From: DAOUCV01 sp034432095 | GTDB taxonomy: Bacteria; Chloroflexota; Dehalococcoidia; Dehalococcoidales; UBA2162 | Length of the DNA: 64,000 nucleotides | Reading direction: 5' to 3' | Assembly (NCBI GenBank): GCA_034432095.1 | Contig: DAOUCV010000021.1 | Coordinates: 1-64,000, forward strand | Part shown: in pieces, positions 1-9,122 of the stretch | Layout of the letters: every line of letters starts with the position of its first letter | How positions within the stretch are numbered: position 1 is the first letter of the stretch | Translations under genes and position numbers: made by a program | The notes under the pieces: generated by a model | Databases searched by the model: none | What the model saw: the letters and a program-made list of their open reading frames with translations, nothing else | Told to the model about the DNA's origin: nothing

Positions 1-165
1 ATAGAGATAGATGAAAAAAGAAAGGTTGCCCGGGTCAACGAGGCGCTCTGTAAGGGCTGTGGAGCCTGTGCTGTTACCTGCCCCTCAAAGGCTGTCCAGC
101 ACAAGAACTGGACACCAAAGCAATTCTTCGAGAAGGTTGATACAGTTACCCGGGAGTATAGTTAA
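1..165 (+). CDS. HdrA-like protein, C-terminal end only (partial)
   Basis: Frame 1 is open from the window edge to a TAA at 163-165 and reads as the tail of an HdrA-type subunit. It contains a complete four-cysteine 4Fe-4S motif, LCKGCGACAVTCPSKAV, followed by a helical tail (QFFEKVDTVTREYS). The following HdrA ends with a very similar ferredoxin (HGCGACVTACPSGAA) and tail, so two HdrA-type genes lie in tandem. The gap to the next start is only 4 bases, so they are surely cotranscribed. The N-terminal part is outside the window, so the full architecture cannot be judged. Confidence 0.85.
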   Translation: MEIDEKRKVARVNEALCKGCGACAVTCPSKAVQHKNWTPKQFFEKVDTVTREYS

Positions 166-169
166 GGGT

Positions 170-3100
170 ATGAGTGCAAAAAATAAAGCAAGAGAAGTTC
201 TGGTGATTGGTGCCGGGATTGGTGGCATCAAAGCTTCTCTCGATTTAGCTGAATCCGGGTTTAAAGTCTATATCTGCGACCGCAACCCTGATTTGGGCGG
301 CACCATCCTGCAAATGGACAAGTGGTTCCCCGATAACCACTGCGGGATGTGCCGGATGCTTCCTTTGGTTGCAGGAGACGAGTCCGTTCAGTTCTGCCTG
401 CGCCGGGGATTAAACCATCCCAATATCAAGTTGTTACCATTCACCGAGGTGGAGAGGATAGAGGGGGAGGCGGGTAATTTCTCGGTCACACTCAGGAGTA
501 AGCCACTGGGAGTGAACCGTGAGCTGTGTTCCGGCTGTGGACAATGTACCCGGGTCTGTCCTGTAGAGGTAGCCAATGAGTTCAATCAGGGGCTGGATAA
601 ACGCAAGGCGATATACATCCGGCACCCTCTGGCTGCCGCGAACGCCTACTTTATTGACTGGGATAACTGCACCAGATGTGGTGCCTGTGTTGAGAAGTGC
701 CCTGTTCGGGCGATAGACCTCGACCAGCAAGATGAAATAAAAGAAATAGAGGCGGGGGCTATTGTCCTGTCGACTGGATTTGAAGAATTCAATGCTCAGC
801 TTACGACACAGTATGGCTACCAGCGTTATGATAATGTTTTAACCAGTATTGAGTTTGAAAGGATGCTCAGTCCCAGCGGACCCTGGCAGGGGAAGCTGGT
901 TCGTCTCTCTGATGGCAGGACTCCCAGCTCCGTAGCTTTCCTGCAGTGTGTTGGCTCCAGGGAATTGAGCCGGAATTACTGTTCCTCAACCTGCTGTATG
1001 TACGCTCTGAAAGAAGCCATCCTGGCGAAGAGGGCTAACACCGATGTTGATGTCACTATCTTCTACAAGGATATAAGGGCTTTTGGTAAAGATAGCTATC
1101 GGTACTACCTGGAAGCCAGAGATAGGTACGGGGTGAAGTTTATCCGGTGCCGCGTGCCAGTGATAAAAGAGGAGCCACAGACAGGAAACATACTCCTCAT
1201 CGCCAGAACAGACGATGGGAAGCTGGTCAAGCAGCGGTTTGAACTGGTGGTCTTATCTACCGGACAGGTGCCGCCGCCGCAATTCGCCGGGCTGGGCAGA
1301 ACCCTCGGTATAGAACTGAATAGATGGGGATTCTGCCAGACTGGGGAGTTCTCGCCGGTCAAAACAAGCCGGGAGGGGGTCTATGTCTGCGGTTCGGCTT
1401 CCGCCCCTAAAGATATCGCTGATACTCTAATCGAGGCTGGCGCCGCCGCTTGCCAGGTCTCAGAGTTGCTCCGCCCTTCGGGTATCCAGCCGGCGCCTGA
1501 AAACAATGCTGGCGGGCTGGCTGACGAAGAGCCACGTACCGCCGTGTTCATATGCCGCTGCGGCGAAGAGGTAAGCTCAATAGTTGAAACGAATGAGCTT
1601 GTCAACTTCAGCAAGAAGCTACCCGGAGTCGTCCATGCCAGTGAAGTGCCTTACCTCTGTCAGAGGGATACATTGAATAAGCTCATGGAAGAGGTAAAAA
1701 AGTCCCGGGCTAACCGGATGATTTTTGCTGCCTGTTCTCCCTCCATCTGCGGAGGAACGATATATAATGCCTTGAAGGAAGCTGGTTTGAGCCAGGCTTT
1801 TGTGGAGTTCGTCATTTTGAGAGAGGGAGTTGCCTGGGTTCACAAAGAGCAACGGGCAGCGGCGACCGAAAAGGCAAGAAGCCTGGTGGCTATGGCAGCG
1901 GAGAGGGCAAGGTTACAGCAGGAGTCAGCCGCCTCCCCGAGCTTTGTTAAAAGTGGTGCCCTAGTTATCGGCGGCGGTCTCAGCGGTTTGACGGCGGCTT
2001 TGTCTATTGCCGAGCAGGGATATGAGGTTCACCTTGTGGAGAAGTCCGCTGAGCTGGGAGGTAACCTGCGGGATATTTACTCCACTCTACAGGGGAACGA
2101 CCCTCAAAAGCTCCTTAGCGATATGGTTCAGTCAGTGGAATCCAACGCCATGATTCATGTTTATAAGGAGACCCAGGTGGTGCAGATTGGGGGCTATGCC
2201 GGCAATTTTGAGGCAACCCTCAAAAGCAACGACCGCGAAGTTGCCTTACAGGTAGGTGCTGTTATCATTGCCACCGGCGGCAGAGAGTATCAGCCCGATG
2301 GGTACCTTTACGGACAAAACGAGCGTATCGTTACTCAGCGAGAACTGGAGAAAAAGTTAAACTCCGGCGAGCTGAATGCCGAAGGTACTGGCCTGGTGGT
2401 AATGATTCAGTGTGTCGGCTCAAGAAACAAGGAAAGGCCCTATTGCAGCCGTATCTGTTGCCACCAGGCTTTGAAAAATGCCCTCAAATTAAAGCAACTC
2501 AATCCAGAGACCCAGATATTTATCCTCTACAGAGATATGATGAGCTATGGTTTTATGGAGGAGTACTATACCCGGGCAAGAGAAGCAGGGGTAATATTTG
2601 TGCGCTATGAACCTAGCAGGGAACCGCAGGTTAAGGTTGAGCAGGGCGCGCTAAAGGTTGAAGTTGTAGAGCCAGCTCTGGGGAGTAGATTAATACTGGA
2701 GCCTGATTGGCTGGTGCTCAGCCCGGCAATCATCCCCCAGGACAGTAACGGAGAACTGGCTCGAATGCTCGGTCTGGACCTGACCGAAGATGGCTTCTTC
2801 AAGGAGGCAGAGGTCAAGTTCCGCCCGGTGGATTTCAACAAGGATGGTGTTTTTGCCTGTGGGTTAGCCCTTTCTCCCCGGAGTATCGGGGAAGCTATCG
2901 CCGAAGCCCAGGCAGCGGCGCAGCGGGCGGTAACTCTGCTCAGCCGGGAGGAGTTGCAGCCCTCGCCCATTGTCGCCGAAGTCAATGAGCGGTGGTGTAC
3001 CGGGTGCGAAGTGTGTATACCAGCCTGCCCTTACGGTGCCAGGGTTAAAGACAGGGACAAGGGGGTGGTGGTAGTGAGAGAGGCACTATGCCATGGCTGT

Positions 3101-3193
3101 GGTGCCTGCGTTACCGCCTGTCCCAGCGGGGCAGCAAAGCTCAGGAGATTCACTCAGAGGCAGGTCTTATCAATGATTGATGCTGGACTATAA
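170..3193 (+). CDS. hdrA: Double HdrA-like iron-sulfur flavoprotein
   Basis: A cytosolic heterodisulfide reductase subunit A-type protein of about 1007 residues, roughly a fusion of two HdrA modules. In order: FAD-binding Rossmann motif (VIGAGIGG, residues 12-19), CGMC (58-61), two 4Fe-4S motifs (Cys120/123/126/130 and Cys167/170/173/177), an HdrA middle region with ICRCGEEV, a second FAD motif (VIGGGLSG, near residue 600), and two C-terminal 4Fe-4S motifs after about residue 940. HdrA carries the FAD that splits or joins electron pairs. I start at ATG 170; the frame stays open upstream to 11, but those residues lie over the preceding gene's ferredoxin codons and are spurious. It leads an operon with MvhD, FrhB-like, HdrC and HdrB proteins, as in QmoB- or BamE-type complexes. 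The redox partner is not shown by sequence. Confidence 0.92.
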   Translation: MSAKNKAREVLVIGAGIGGIKASLDLAESGFKVYICDRNPDLGGTILQMDKWFPDNHCGMCRMLPLVAGDESVQFCLRRGLNHPNIKLLPFTEVERIEGEAGNFSVTLRSKPLGVNRELCSGCGQCTRVCPVEVANEFNQGLDKRKAIYIRHPLAAANAYFIDWDNCTRCGACVEKCPVRAIDLDQQDEIKEIEAGAIVLSTGFEEFNAQLTTQYGYQRYDNVLTSIEFERMLSPSGPWQGKLVRLSDGRTPSSVAFLQCVGSRELSRNYCSSTCCMYALKEAILAKRANTDVDVTIFYKDIRAFGKDSYRYYLEARDRYGVKFIRCRVPVIKEEPQTGNILLIARTDDGKLVKQRFELVVLSTGQVPPPQFAGLGRTLGIELNRWGFCQTGEFSPVKTSREGVYVCGSASAPKDIADTLIEAGAAACQVSELLRPSGIQPAPENNAGGLADEEPRTAVFICRCGEEVSSIVETNELVNFSKKLPGVVHASEVPYLCQRDTLNKLMEEVKKSRANRMIFAACSPSICGGTIYNALKEAGLSQAFVEFVILREGVAWVHKEQRAAATEKARSLVAMAAERARLQQESAASPSFVKSGALVIGGGLSGLTAALSIAEQGYEVHLVEKSAELGGNLRDIYSTLQGNDPQKLLSDMVQSVESNAMIHVYKETQVVQIGGYAGNFEATLKSNDREVALQVGAVIIATGGREYQPDGYLYGQNERIVTQRELEKKLNSGELNAEGTGLVVMIQCVGSRNKERPYCSRICCHQALKNALKLKQLNPETQIFILYRDMMSYGFMEEYYTRAREAGVIFVRYEPSREPQVKVEQGALKVEVVEPALGSRLILEPDWLVLSPAIIPQDSNGELARMLGLDLTEDGFFKEAEVKFRPVDFNKDGVFACGLALSPRSIGEAIAEAQAAAQRAVTLLSREELQPSPIVAEVNERWCTGCEVCIPACPYGARVKDRDKGVVVVREALCHGCGACVTACPSGAAKLRRFTQRQVLSMIDAGL

Positions 3194-3208
3194 ACAGGGG
3201 GTCTAACG

Positions 3209-3634
3209 ATGGTTGATGAATTTGAGCCGGTAATAGTGGGCTTCTTCTGTAACTGGTGTACTTCTACTGCCGCTGATCTGGCAGGTACCAGTAGAATGCA
3301 GTATCCTCCGAACATCCGTCCGATAAGGACGATGTGCAGCGGCTCGGTAGACCCTGTGTATATACTCAGGGCTCTACTTAACGGGGCTGATGCTGTCATC
3401 GTTGGCGGCTGCGCTCCCGGTGACTGCCATTATATATCGGGCAATTACAAGACCCGGAGGAGGATTACCGCCCTTAAGACCATCCTGAAGACTCTGGGGC
3501 TTGAAGATGACCGCGTCTGGCTGAAATGGATTAGCGCTTCTGAAGGGGCGAAGTTTGCTGAGACCATGAAAGAAATCACTGCCGAGATGAAGAAGAAAGG
3601 ATCCAGTCTACTGAAAAAGCAGTGGACTATCTAG
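3209..3634 (+). CDS. mvhD: MvhD/FlpD-type iron-sulfur subunit
   Basis: A 141-residue protein of the MvhD family (F420-non-reducing hydrogenase delta subunit). MvhD-type proteins pass electrons between a hydrogenase or formate dehydrogenase and HdrA, carrying a [2Fe-2S] cluster. Typical signatures are visible: FFCNWCTSTAADLAG near the N-terminus, RTMCSGSVDP, and GGCAPGDCHY followed by NYKTRRR. Length matches the family. It begins 15 bases after hdrA and 12 bases before the next gene. No hydrogenase large subunit is present nearby, so the donor is more likely the FrhB-like protein that follows, or another flavoprotein. Confidence 0.93.
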   Translation: MVDEFEPVIVGFFCNWCTSTAADLAGTSRMQYPPNIRPIRTMCSGSVDPVYILRALLNGADAVIVGGCAPGDCHYISGNYKTRRRITALKTILKTLGLEDDRVWLKWISASEGAKFAETMKEITAEMKKKGSSLLKKQWTI

Positions 3635-3646
3635 GAGAGGAGAAAA

Positions 3647-4777
3647 ATGGGACGTAGTGTTCTTGTTACGATAGGCGAAGGTGGACTATTGGAGACGCTG
3701 AGACGGCTCTTGAAGGAGTTGCTGGAGAAGCAACTGGTTGATGCTCTGCTGGTTCCTGTTGAACTACCTTCGGGGGATAACGTGGTACAGGCGCTGGTCA
3801 CCAGCGCTGACAGGCTGGACAAGGCTAATCCCCTGGCACCGATACTGCCGGTTAATTCTGCCCGCATCATTTCGGCGATGACCAGGTTAGCCCCAAGTCA
3901 GAAGAAAATAGGAGTTGTCCTCAGGTCATGTGAATTAAGGGCTGTTATTGAGCTGGTGAAACTAAAGCAGGCTTCCTTACAGAACCTGGTTCTCATCGGA
4001 ATAGACTGTTTTGGTACCCTCCCAATAGACGAATATAGTAAGCTTATTGAGGAAAACCAGTCTCCTCAGGAGCGGGTGCTTGGTCTGGTCAGGGAGGGGA
4101 AAGAAGACTCCCTGCTTAGGGAAGCTTGCCAGGTGTGTGAATATCCGTTCCCGATGCAGGCTGACTTGGTAGTCGGGCTGATTGGTATGGACCTGGATAA
4201 AAATATCTTACTTGAAGCTGATACCGGGGAAGGTGAGAGGATTCTGGAGGCGCTAGCACTGGAAAAAGAAGCCACCGATGGTGCCAGGAGGCAGACCGCC
4301 ATCGAAAAACTCGTCTCTGAAAGGGTCAAGAAGCGGGACGAACTCTTTGAGCGGACTAGCAAAGAGGTTAGCGGAGTTGAGAACTTGCTCCGCGCCTTTG
4401 CCAGATGTATTGGCTGCCACAATTGCCGGGACGTGTGCCCTATTTGTTACTGCCGTGAGTGCCTGTTTGACTCGCCTACCTTTGAATGGGAGGCGGATAA
4501 GTACCTGGACTGGGCATCGAGAAAAGATGCCCTGAGGATGCCCACCGATACACTGCTCTTTCACCTCACCCGGTTGAACCACATGGCAAGCTCCTGCGTA
4601 GGCTGTGGACAGTGCCAGGAGGCATGCCCCAATGACGTCCCTGTGTTCGGCATCTTCCGTATGGTCGGGGACAGGGTACAGAGAGTTTTTGACTACGTTC
4701 CCGGTCGAAGTCTTGAGGATGAGCTACCTGTATCTACCTTCAAGGAGGATGAATTACAGGAGGTGGGCTACGAGTAG
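3647..4777 (+). CDS. FrhB/FdhB-like subunit fused to a HdrC-type ferredoxin
   Basis: A 376-residue protein. The N-terminal part resembles the F420 hydrogenase/dehydrogenase beta (FrhB/FdhB) family, with the typical VVLRSCELRAVIELVK segment and IGIDCFGT. The C-terminal third has two 4Fe-4S motifs, CIGCHNCRDVCPICYC and CVGCGQCQEACP, as in HdrC and formate dehydrogenase beta chains. Such subunits bind flavin and exchange hydride with F420 or NAD(P)H, feeding electrons to MvhD/HdrA. A clear ribosome-binding site (AGGAGAGGAG) precedes ATG 3647. The 3' end overlaps the next gene. The natural substrate (F420, NADH or a ferredoxin) cannot be read from sequence. Confidence 0.85.
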   Translation: MGRSVLVTIGEGGLLETLRRLLKELLEKQLVDALLVPVELPSGDNVVQALVTSADRLDKANPLAPILPVNSARIISAMTRLAPSQKKIGVVLRSCELRAVIELVKLKQASLQNLVLIGIDCFGTLPIDEYSKLIEENQSPQERVLGLVREGKEDSLLREACQVCEYPFPMQADLVVGLIGMDLDKNILLEADTGEGERILEALALEKEATDGARRQTAIEKLVSERVKKRDELFERTSKEVSGVENLLRAFARCIGCHNCRDVCPICYCRECLFDSPTFEWEADKYLDWASRKDALRMPTDTLLFHLTRLNHMASSCVGCGQCQEACPNDVPVFGIFRMVGDRVQRVFDYVPGRSLEDELPVSTFKEDELQEVGYE

Positions 4778-5357
4778 CATTCAGTTTGCTGACCGGACCG
4801 GTGCTCAATCAATAGATGTTGCCTTTGCTCAGCAGGTGAAACGGGTGAGCGGAGAGAAACTTGAGCGTTGCTATCAGTGTTCTACCTGCACTCTGGGGTG
4901 CCCCGTGTCCCCGGCGATGGATTATCACCCTGACCAGATAATCAGGATGGTTCAACTGGGGTTGAAGGAGCTGGTGCTGAATAGCTCGGCGATATGGTTG
5001 TGCCTTGGCTGTGAGACCTGTGTCGCCCGGTGTCCCAACGAGATCGACATCCTGAGGGTAATGGACACTCTGAGGGAGATGTCACTTCAGGAGAAAAGGA
5101 AAGGCAAGGAAAGAATTATTCCGGCTTTTCATCGGGCTTTCCTTTATCCCATCAAGGTGCTTGGTAGGCAGTATGAGCTGGGCTTGATTCTTTACCTCAA
5201 GCTGAAAAGCGGGGACCTTTTCGGTGACCTTGGGCTGGGTCTAAGGATGATTCTGAAGCGTAAGCTCCCGTTCATTCCAACTCGGATCAAAGGAGCAAAA
5301 CGGGTGGGAGAGATTTTTAATAAGACTAAAGGTATTTCAGGAAGGGAGGGGGATTGA
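4749..5357 (+). CDS. hdrC: HdrC-like ferredoxin subunit
   Basis: A heterodisulfide reductase subunit C-type protein of about 202 residues with two 4Fe-4S motifs, CYQCSTCTLGCPVS and CLGCETCVARCPNEI, followed by a helical tail with GRQYELGLILYLKLKSGDL. HdrC shuttles electrons between HdrA and HdrB. The frame is open upstream, but homology begins only near IQFADRTGAQ, so I use ATG 4749; an AGGAGG at 4758-4763 suggests the true start could be slightly downstream at a non-standard codon. It overlaps the preceding gene by 29 bases and the next by 4. Confidence 0.88.
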   Translation: MNYRRWATSSIQFADRTGAQSIDVAFAQQVKRVSGEKLERCYQCSTCTLGCPVSPAMDYHPDQIIRMVQLGLKELVLNSSAIWLCLGCETCVARCPNEIDILRVMDTLREMSLQEKRKGKERIIPAFHRAFLYPIKVLGRQYELGLILYLKLKSGDLFGDLGLGLRMILKRKLPFIPTRIKGAKRVGEIFNKTKGISGREGD

Positions 5358-6208
5358 AGTACGCTTACTACCCGGGTTGCAGTCTGGAAGCTGCCCTGGC
5401 TAAAGAGTATGACCTTTCGGTAAGGGCGGTTTCAGAGCGCCTCGGTATAGGGATGGAAGAACTACCTGATTGGAACTGCTGCGGTGCCTCCTCCGGGCAC
5501 AGCACCAGTTATCTGCTGAACCATGCCATTGTCGGGCGGAACCTGGCTATTGCGGAAAAGCAGGGTCTGGATATAGCTGCCGCCTGCCCTGCCTGCTACG
5601 TGCGACTGAAACACACCCGGCGCGAACTCAAAGAAAATGCTGAATTGAGGGAAAAGGTTGTAGAATCCGTTGGCTTGCCGTATGAGGCAAAGTATGATGT
5701 AAGACACATACTGGATGTACTGGTTAAAGACATAGGGATTGAGACAATAAAGAAGAAGGTAACGAAACCTCTAACCAGTCTTAGACTGGTATCCTACTAC
5801 GGCTGTTTCCTGGTTCGGCCGCCGAAGGTTGTTGCCTTCGACGACCCGGAGAACCCGCAGTCTATGGATACGCTGCTGGCAGCCCTGGGAGCTGAGGTTT
5901 TGGACTGGTCGGGCAAGGTGGACTGCTGCGGGGGGAGCCTCGCCCTGACCAAAAGAGACATTGTCATCAGGCTGGTAAGCGAACTGGTGGAGATGGCACG
6001 AGGCGTGCGGGCAGAGGCGCTGGTGGCTGCCTGCCCTCTATGCCAGATGAATATCGATGGCAGACAGGATTTTGCCGCCGACCCGCTTCCTGTGTTCTAC
6101 TTCACCGAGCTGATGGGGCTGGCCATGGGCGAGCGCAATGCCAGAAGCTGGTTCAAAAAACACTTGGTCTCACCGATGAAATTGCTGACCTCACACGGTT
6201 TACTGTGA
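5354..6208 (+). CDS. hdrB: HdrB-like subunit with two CCG domains
   Basis: A 284-residue heterodisulfide reductase subunit B-type protein. It has two cysteine-rich CCG domains: YYPGCS...NCCGASS...ACPACY and YYGCFL...DCCGGS...ACPLCQ. In HdrB these ligate two non-cubane [4Fe-4S] clusters that reduce a disulfide or similar substrate. The start is TTG 5354, which overlaps the hdrC stop (ATTGA arrangement), implying translational coupling. It is the last gene of the Hdr operon and converges with the ABC-2 permease genes. Whether it acts on a heterodisulfide, a thiol protein or another acceptor is unknown; the organism type would not have CoM/CoB. Confidence 0.92.
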   Translation: MKYAYYPGCSLEAALAKEYDLSVRAVSERLGIGMEELPDWNCCGASSGHSTSYLLNHAIVGRNLAIAEKQGLDIAAACPACYVRLKHTRRELKENAELREKVVESVGLPYEAKYDVRHILDVLVKDIGIETIKKKVTKPLTSLRLVSYYGCFLVRPPKVVAFDDPENPQSMDTLLAALGAEVLDWSGKVDCCGGSLALTKRDIVIRLVSELVEMARGVRAEALVAACPLCQMNIDGRQDFAADPLPVFYFTELMGLAMGERNARSWFKKHLVSPMKLLTSHGLL

Positions 6209-6273
6209 GCTTTTACCAATGTAGAACATTCATGAGCCACTGACCTTTTTGTCAATCCTTTATGGCTTTTTGT

Positions 6274-7314
6274 TCAACTACAGGTCAATATGCGCCGTCC
6301 CGACAGGTAGAAAAAGGCTAAGCCCACGGCGATGGGCAGTATCATATAGAGAGCGAAGCCAAGGATGCTTATGTTTGGTGCTCCCGAAGATAGCTTGATA
6401 AGAAGCTCAAGTGGCGACGGGTCTAGAAAATAGGATGCGGCACCCACGGCGATGAGTGTCATGGAATAGGTAAACTGGGCCCGCTGCCTGTCTTTGAAGA
6501 ATAATGCGATAATAGCCGCACCTAATGATATGGTCACCGCATAACTTGCTGCCAATGGTAGTACCAGAGTCAACCTATCTATGCTGACACCGTTCCACTC
6601 TAAAAGCCCTGCCCACATCACTATCTGGATGAACGCCGTAATAATAGCGGCTGATATCTTGGCACCAAAGACTTGACCAGCCGATATAGGCGCAGATATC
6701 AGCGTATCGAGAGTCTTGCTCTCGAACTCCTCCGATATTGCGTCAATCACTATACTGCCAGCAATCAGCGCAGGAAACAGCATAAGGATTGGAATGAGAA
6801 CGGTATAGAGAAATTCATAGGTGGAAAAGGGTTTGCTATCAAAGTCCTTATAATTGACCATTACCCCGTTAGCCTCACGCAGATAGTCCTCGTACCTCCT
6901 CAAGGGTTTATCCAGCATGACCAGTATAACTGTCCTCTTAGCTTCCATCTTCGGCAGGATGAGCTTCATGTTGACCAGGCCTGACTGGCTCTCGGGAACA
7001 ATTAATATCGTGTCAATCTGACCGGAGCGAAACGCCGCTTCAGCAGTTGCCAACTCAGGGAACGACCTTGTACTTATTTTTTCATCCCTAAGATACGTGA
7101 GCATCGGACTGTCCGTCTGCCCAACAAACCCCGCCCTGATGATTACGTTGGTGCTCCAACCAATGGAACCAGGGTCATAGAATGCCATAACTCCCTCCAG
7201 GATAACCGAGGAAAGCGAGGCAATTAAGAACTGCACCATAATGGCGAGCATTATTGTCTTCTCTCTGGTTATTGACCTCAATTCCTTTTTCAGCAGGACA
7301 AAAAATTCACTCAC
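6274..7314 (-). CDS. ABC-2 type permease
   Basis: A 346-residue membrane protein of the ABC-2 transporter family (NatB/DrrB type). One N-terminal membrane helix follows the conserved LLKKELRSITREK cytoplasmic start; a large extracytoplasmic domain follows; then about five hydrophobic segments, with the family's typical EEFESKTLDTLISAPISAGQVFGAK loop between them in pieces. Its GTG/ATG region overlaps the 3' end of the upstream permease gene by 4 bases, so the two are cotranscribed. Together with the ATPase at 9123 it should form an exporter or Na+/drug-type efflux pump; substrate unknown. Confidence 0.88.
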   Translation of the reverse strand: MSEFFVLLKKELRSITREKTIMLAIMVQFLIASLSSVILEGVMAFYDPGSIGWSTNVIIRAGFVGQTDSPMLTYLRDEKISTRSFPELATAEAAFRSGQIDTILIVPESQSGLVNMKLILPKMEAKRTVILVMLDKPLRRYEDYLREANGVMVNYKDFDSKPFSTYEFLYTVLIPILMLFPALIAGSIVIDAISEEFESKTLDTLISAPISAGQVFGAKISAAIITAFIQIVMWAGLLEWNGVSIDRLTLVLPLAASYAVTISLGAAIIALFFKDRQRAQFTYSMTLIAVGAASYFLDPSPLELLIKLSSGAPNISILGFALYMILPIAVGLAFFYLSGRRILTCS

Positions 7315-9110
7315 CCGAGTACCCCTACGAAGTATAGGTTATAGGCAGCATGAACTATAGAGCCAATGGTGATGGCTAACGGATAATATTTTGTGCCTAG
7401 GTGCTGCGTTATCAGGCTCACAACGGAAGTGCTGACGGCATGGAGGACAAGGGGCATTACCCACAACCCACCTCCAAAGACCGCAGAGATAAAAGCTGAC
7501 TTAGAGACCACGGCTAATGCCAACAAGAGGAGCATCTTCTCGCCGGAAAAGAACCCCAGTGCCGAAAGTGCTGATAGCCTCAATACTTCTATCTTCGTCT
7601 TAACAATCCCGTTCTTCAGGAGGACGAATACGACGGCCGACTTGGCCAGCTCTTCTATCGTGGCTGATATGATGACCAGGAACCATAAGGAGGAGGGTAT
7701 CGGCATATTACTGGCAAAGACAATTGATGTCAACTGCGCTATGAAGACTACGGGCAACAGAAAGAAATTTGATAGAAAGGTAGAAAGGTTCAGATGATTT
7801 CTGTCTACCACCAGGTCTATTGCCTCTGCTATCTTTACGTGTAACGGTTTGAAACCCATTAGGTATTCTTCGTTTAAGACACGTGTCCCGATGAACATTG
7901 CCTGGAGGAATATCAGGTACAATGGCACGGTAGCTAGAAAGTACTCTTTGGCGGCTATTGCCTCACCCCGGTACATTTCTACGGCAAGGGTCAGGGGTGA
8001 AATGTAGCTGAGGTTGCTAACCCCGGTAAGCAGAGCCGGGACGACCAGGTAAGCCATAATGACTGAGATCACCAGAACCGAGAAAAGAGTCAGGTCTCTG
8101 AAGGTTCGGTACATTAAGGCTACCACCATATAGGCCGAAAAGATAAGCAGTGCCACGGGTGTGAATATAGCCAGGCTCAGCAGAATGTTTCCCCCCATTA
8201 TCAGTGTCATCACAGTAATGACAATCCACGAGTACACCAGATAAGGAAGCATCTTGCCTAGAATGACCTGTAAGTGTGAGACCGGGGCAGATAATAGGAT
8301 GACGAGTTTTCGACTTACCCGTTCCTCAGTGAAACTGCTGGCAAAGAACACGGCAACGAATAGAATCGGCACGACGTAAGAAAAGACTAACATCACCTGA
8401 GCCAGAGGCATCGGCGGGGGCGTCAGCGATGGGATAATAATGTCCGGTTCCGACAGTACAACTTCTTTCAGTTTTGCTAAGCCTCCATTCTCAAGAGTAT
8501 CCAGCTGTTGCCTGACTTTGGCATCTATTACATCAGGCGCTGATAATGCCGGCTCCGACAGACCAACGGAAACGGCGGGTGCCGATTCACCGCTTGCGGG
8601 CGGTTCTGGCGATAGTGGCGCCTGAGTATCTTCTTGCGGCGGTTCCCCGCCGATACTCAGGCCGGGCTCAGGTCTGTCAAGTGAAACGACTTCAACGCGA
8701 AGAGGAAAGGCGCGCTCACGCTGGTATTGTTTGGCTATTCTGAGTAAGTCCTGCTTTGCCAGGTATTCTAGCAGGGTCTCTTTGACATATTGCGACCGTC
8801 CGTCATCTCGAGCAGTAACCCCGTTTTCATCAACATATGCATCCAGAGTCCGTTGGTTCAGCATGACATGACCCTGTTCAGGGTCAAGCCTAATTACCTG
8901 AAACCGCTGGTCAACAATAGCCGGGGCATCGAAGGATATACCAACAGTATAAAGTGTCTTGCCAGGAACCATACCCTGATGATAGACTAGGTAGGAGGTA
9001 ATGATGGCTAGCAGGACTATGGCTAGTATTACAAACTTCGAACGACCACCGAAGCGGAGCCTCAGGCGGGTGAGTTCCCATTTCGAAATCGTCAAGATAC
9101 CCTTAATCAT
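7311..9110 (-). CDS. ABC-2 permease fused to a PrsW-like protease domain
   Basis: A 599-residue membrane protein. Residues 1 to about 430 are an ABC-2 permease: N-terminal helix, a long extracytoplasmic part containing a Pro/Glu/Ser-rich linker (EPPQEDTQAPLSPEPPASGE), and the family's EERVSRKLVILLSAPVS motif. The C-terminal 150 residues are different: IEELAK (Glu486-Glu487), GFFSGEK (Glu524), LHAVST (His557) and VHAAYN (His587), each in a hydrophobic helix. This spacing matches the PrsW/CPBP intramembrane metalloprotease family. Start ATG 9108-9110 lies 12 bases from the divergent ATPase start. The protease assignment rests on motif order only. Confidence 0.8.
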   Translation of the reverse strand: MIKGILTISKWELTRLRLRFGGRSKFVILAIVLLAIITSYLVYHQGMVPGKTLYTVGISFDAPAIVDQRFQVIRLDPEQGHVMLNQRTLDAYVDENGVTARDDGRSQYVKETLLEYLAKQDLLRIAKQYQRERAFPLRVEVVSLDRPEPGLSIGGEPPQEDTQAPLSPEPPASGESAPAVSVGLSEPALSAPDVIDAKVRQQLDTLENGGLAKLKEVVLSEPDIIIPSLTPPPMPLAQVMLVFSYVVPILFVAVFFASSFTEERVSRKLVILLSAPVSHLQVILGKMLPYLVYSWIVITVMTLIMGGNILLSLAIFTPVALLIFSAYMVVALMYRTFRDLTLFSVLVISVIMAYLVVPALLTGVSNLSYISPLTLAVEMYRGEAIAAKEYFLATVPLYLIFLQAMFIGTRVLNEEYLMGFKPLHVKIAEAIDLVVDRNHLNLSTFLSNFFLLPVVFIAQLTSIVFASNMPIPSSLWFLVIISATIEELAKSAVVFVLLKNGIVKTKIEVLRLSALSALGFFSGEKMLLLLALAVVSKSAFISAVFGGGLWVMPLVLHAVSTSVVSLITQHLGTKYYPLAITIGSIVHAAYNLYFVGVLG

Positions 9111-9122
9111 TGGGTACCGCGT

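Noticed and set aside
2605..2985. Long antisense frame inside hdrA
   Set aside because: Typical antisense shadow of a GC-rich coding region; Ser/Arg-rich composition and no start signal.
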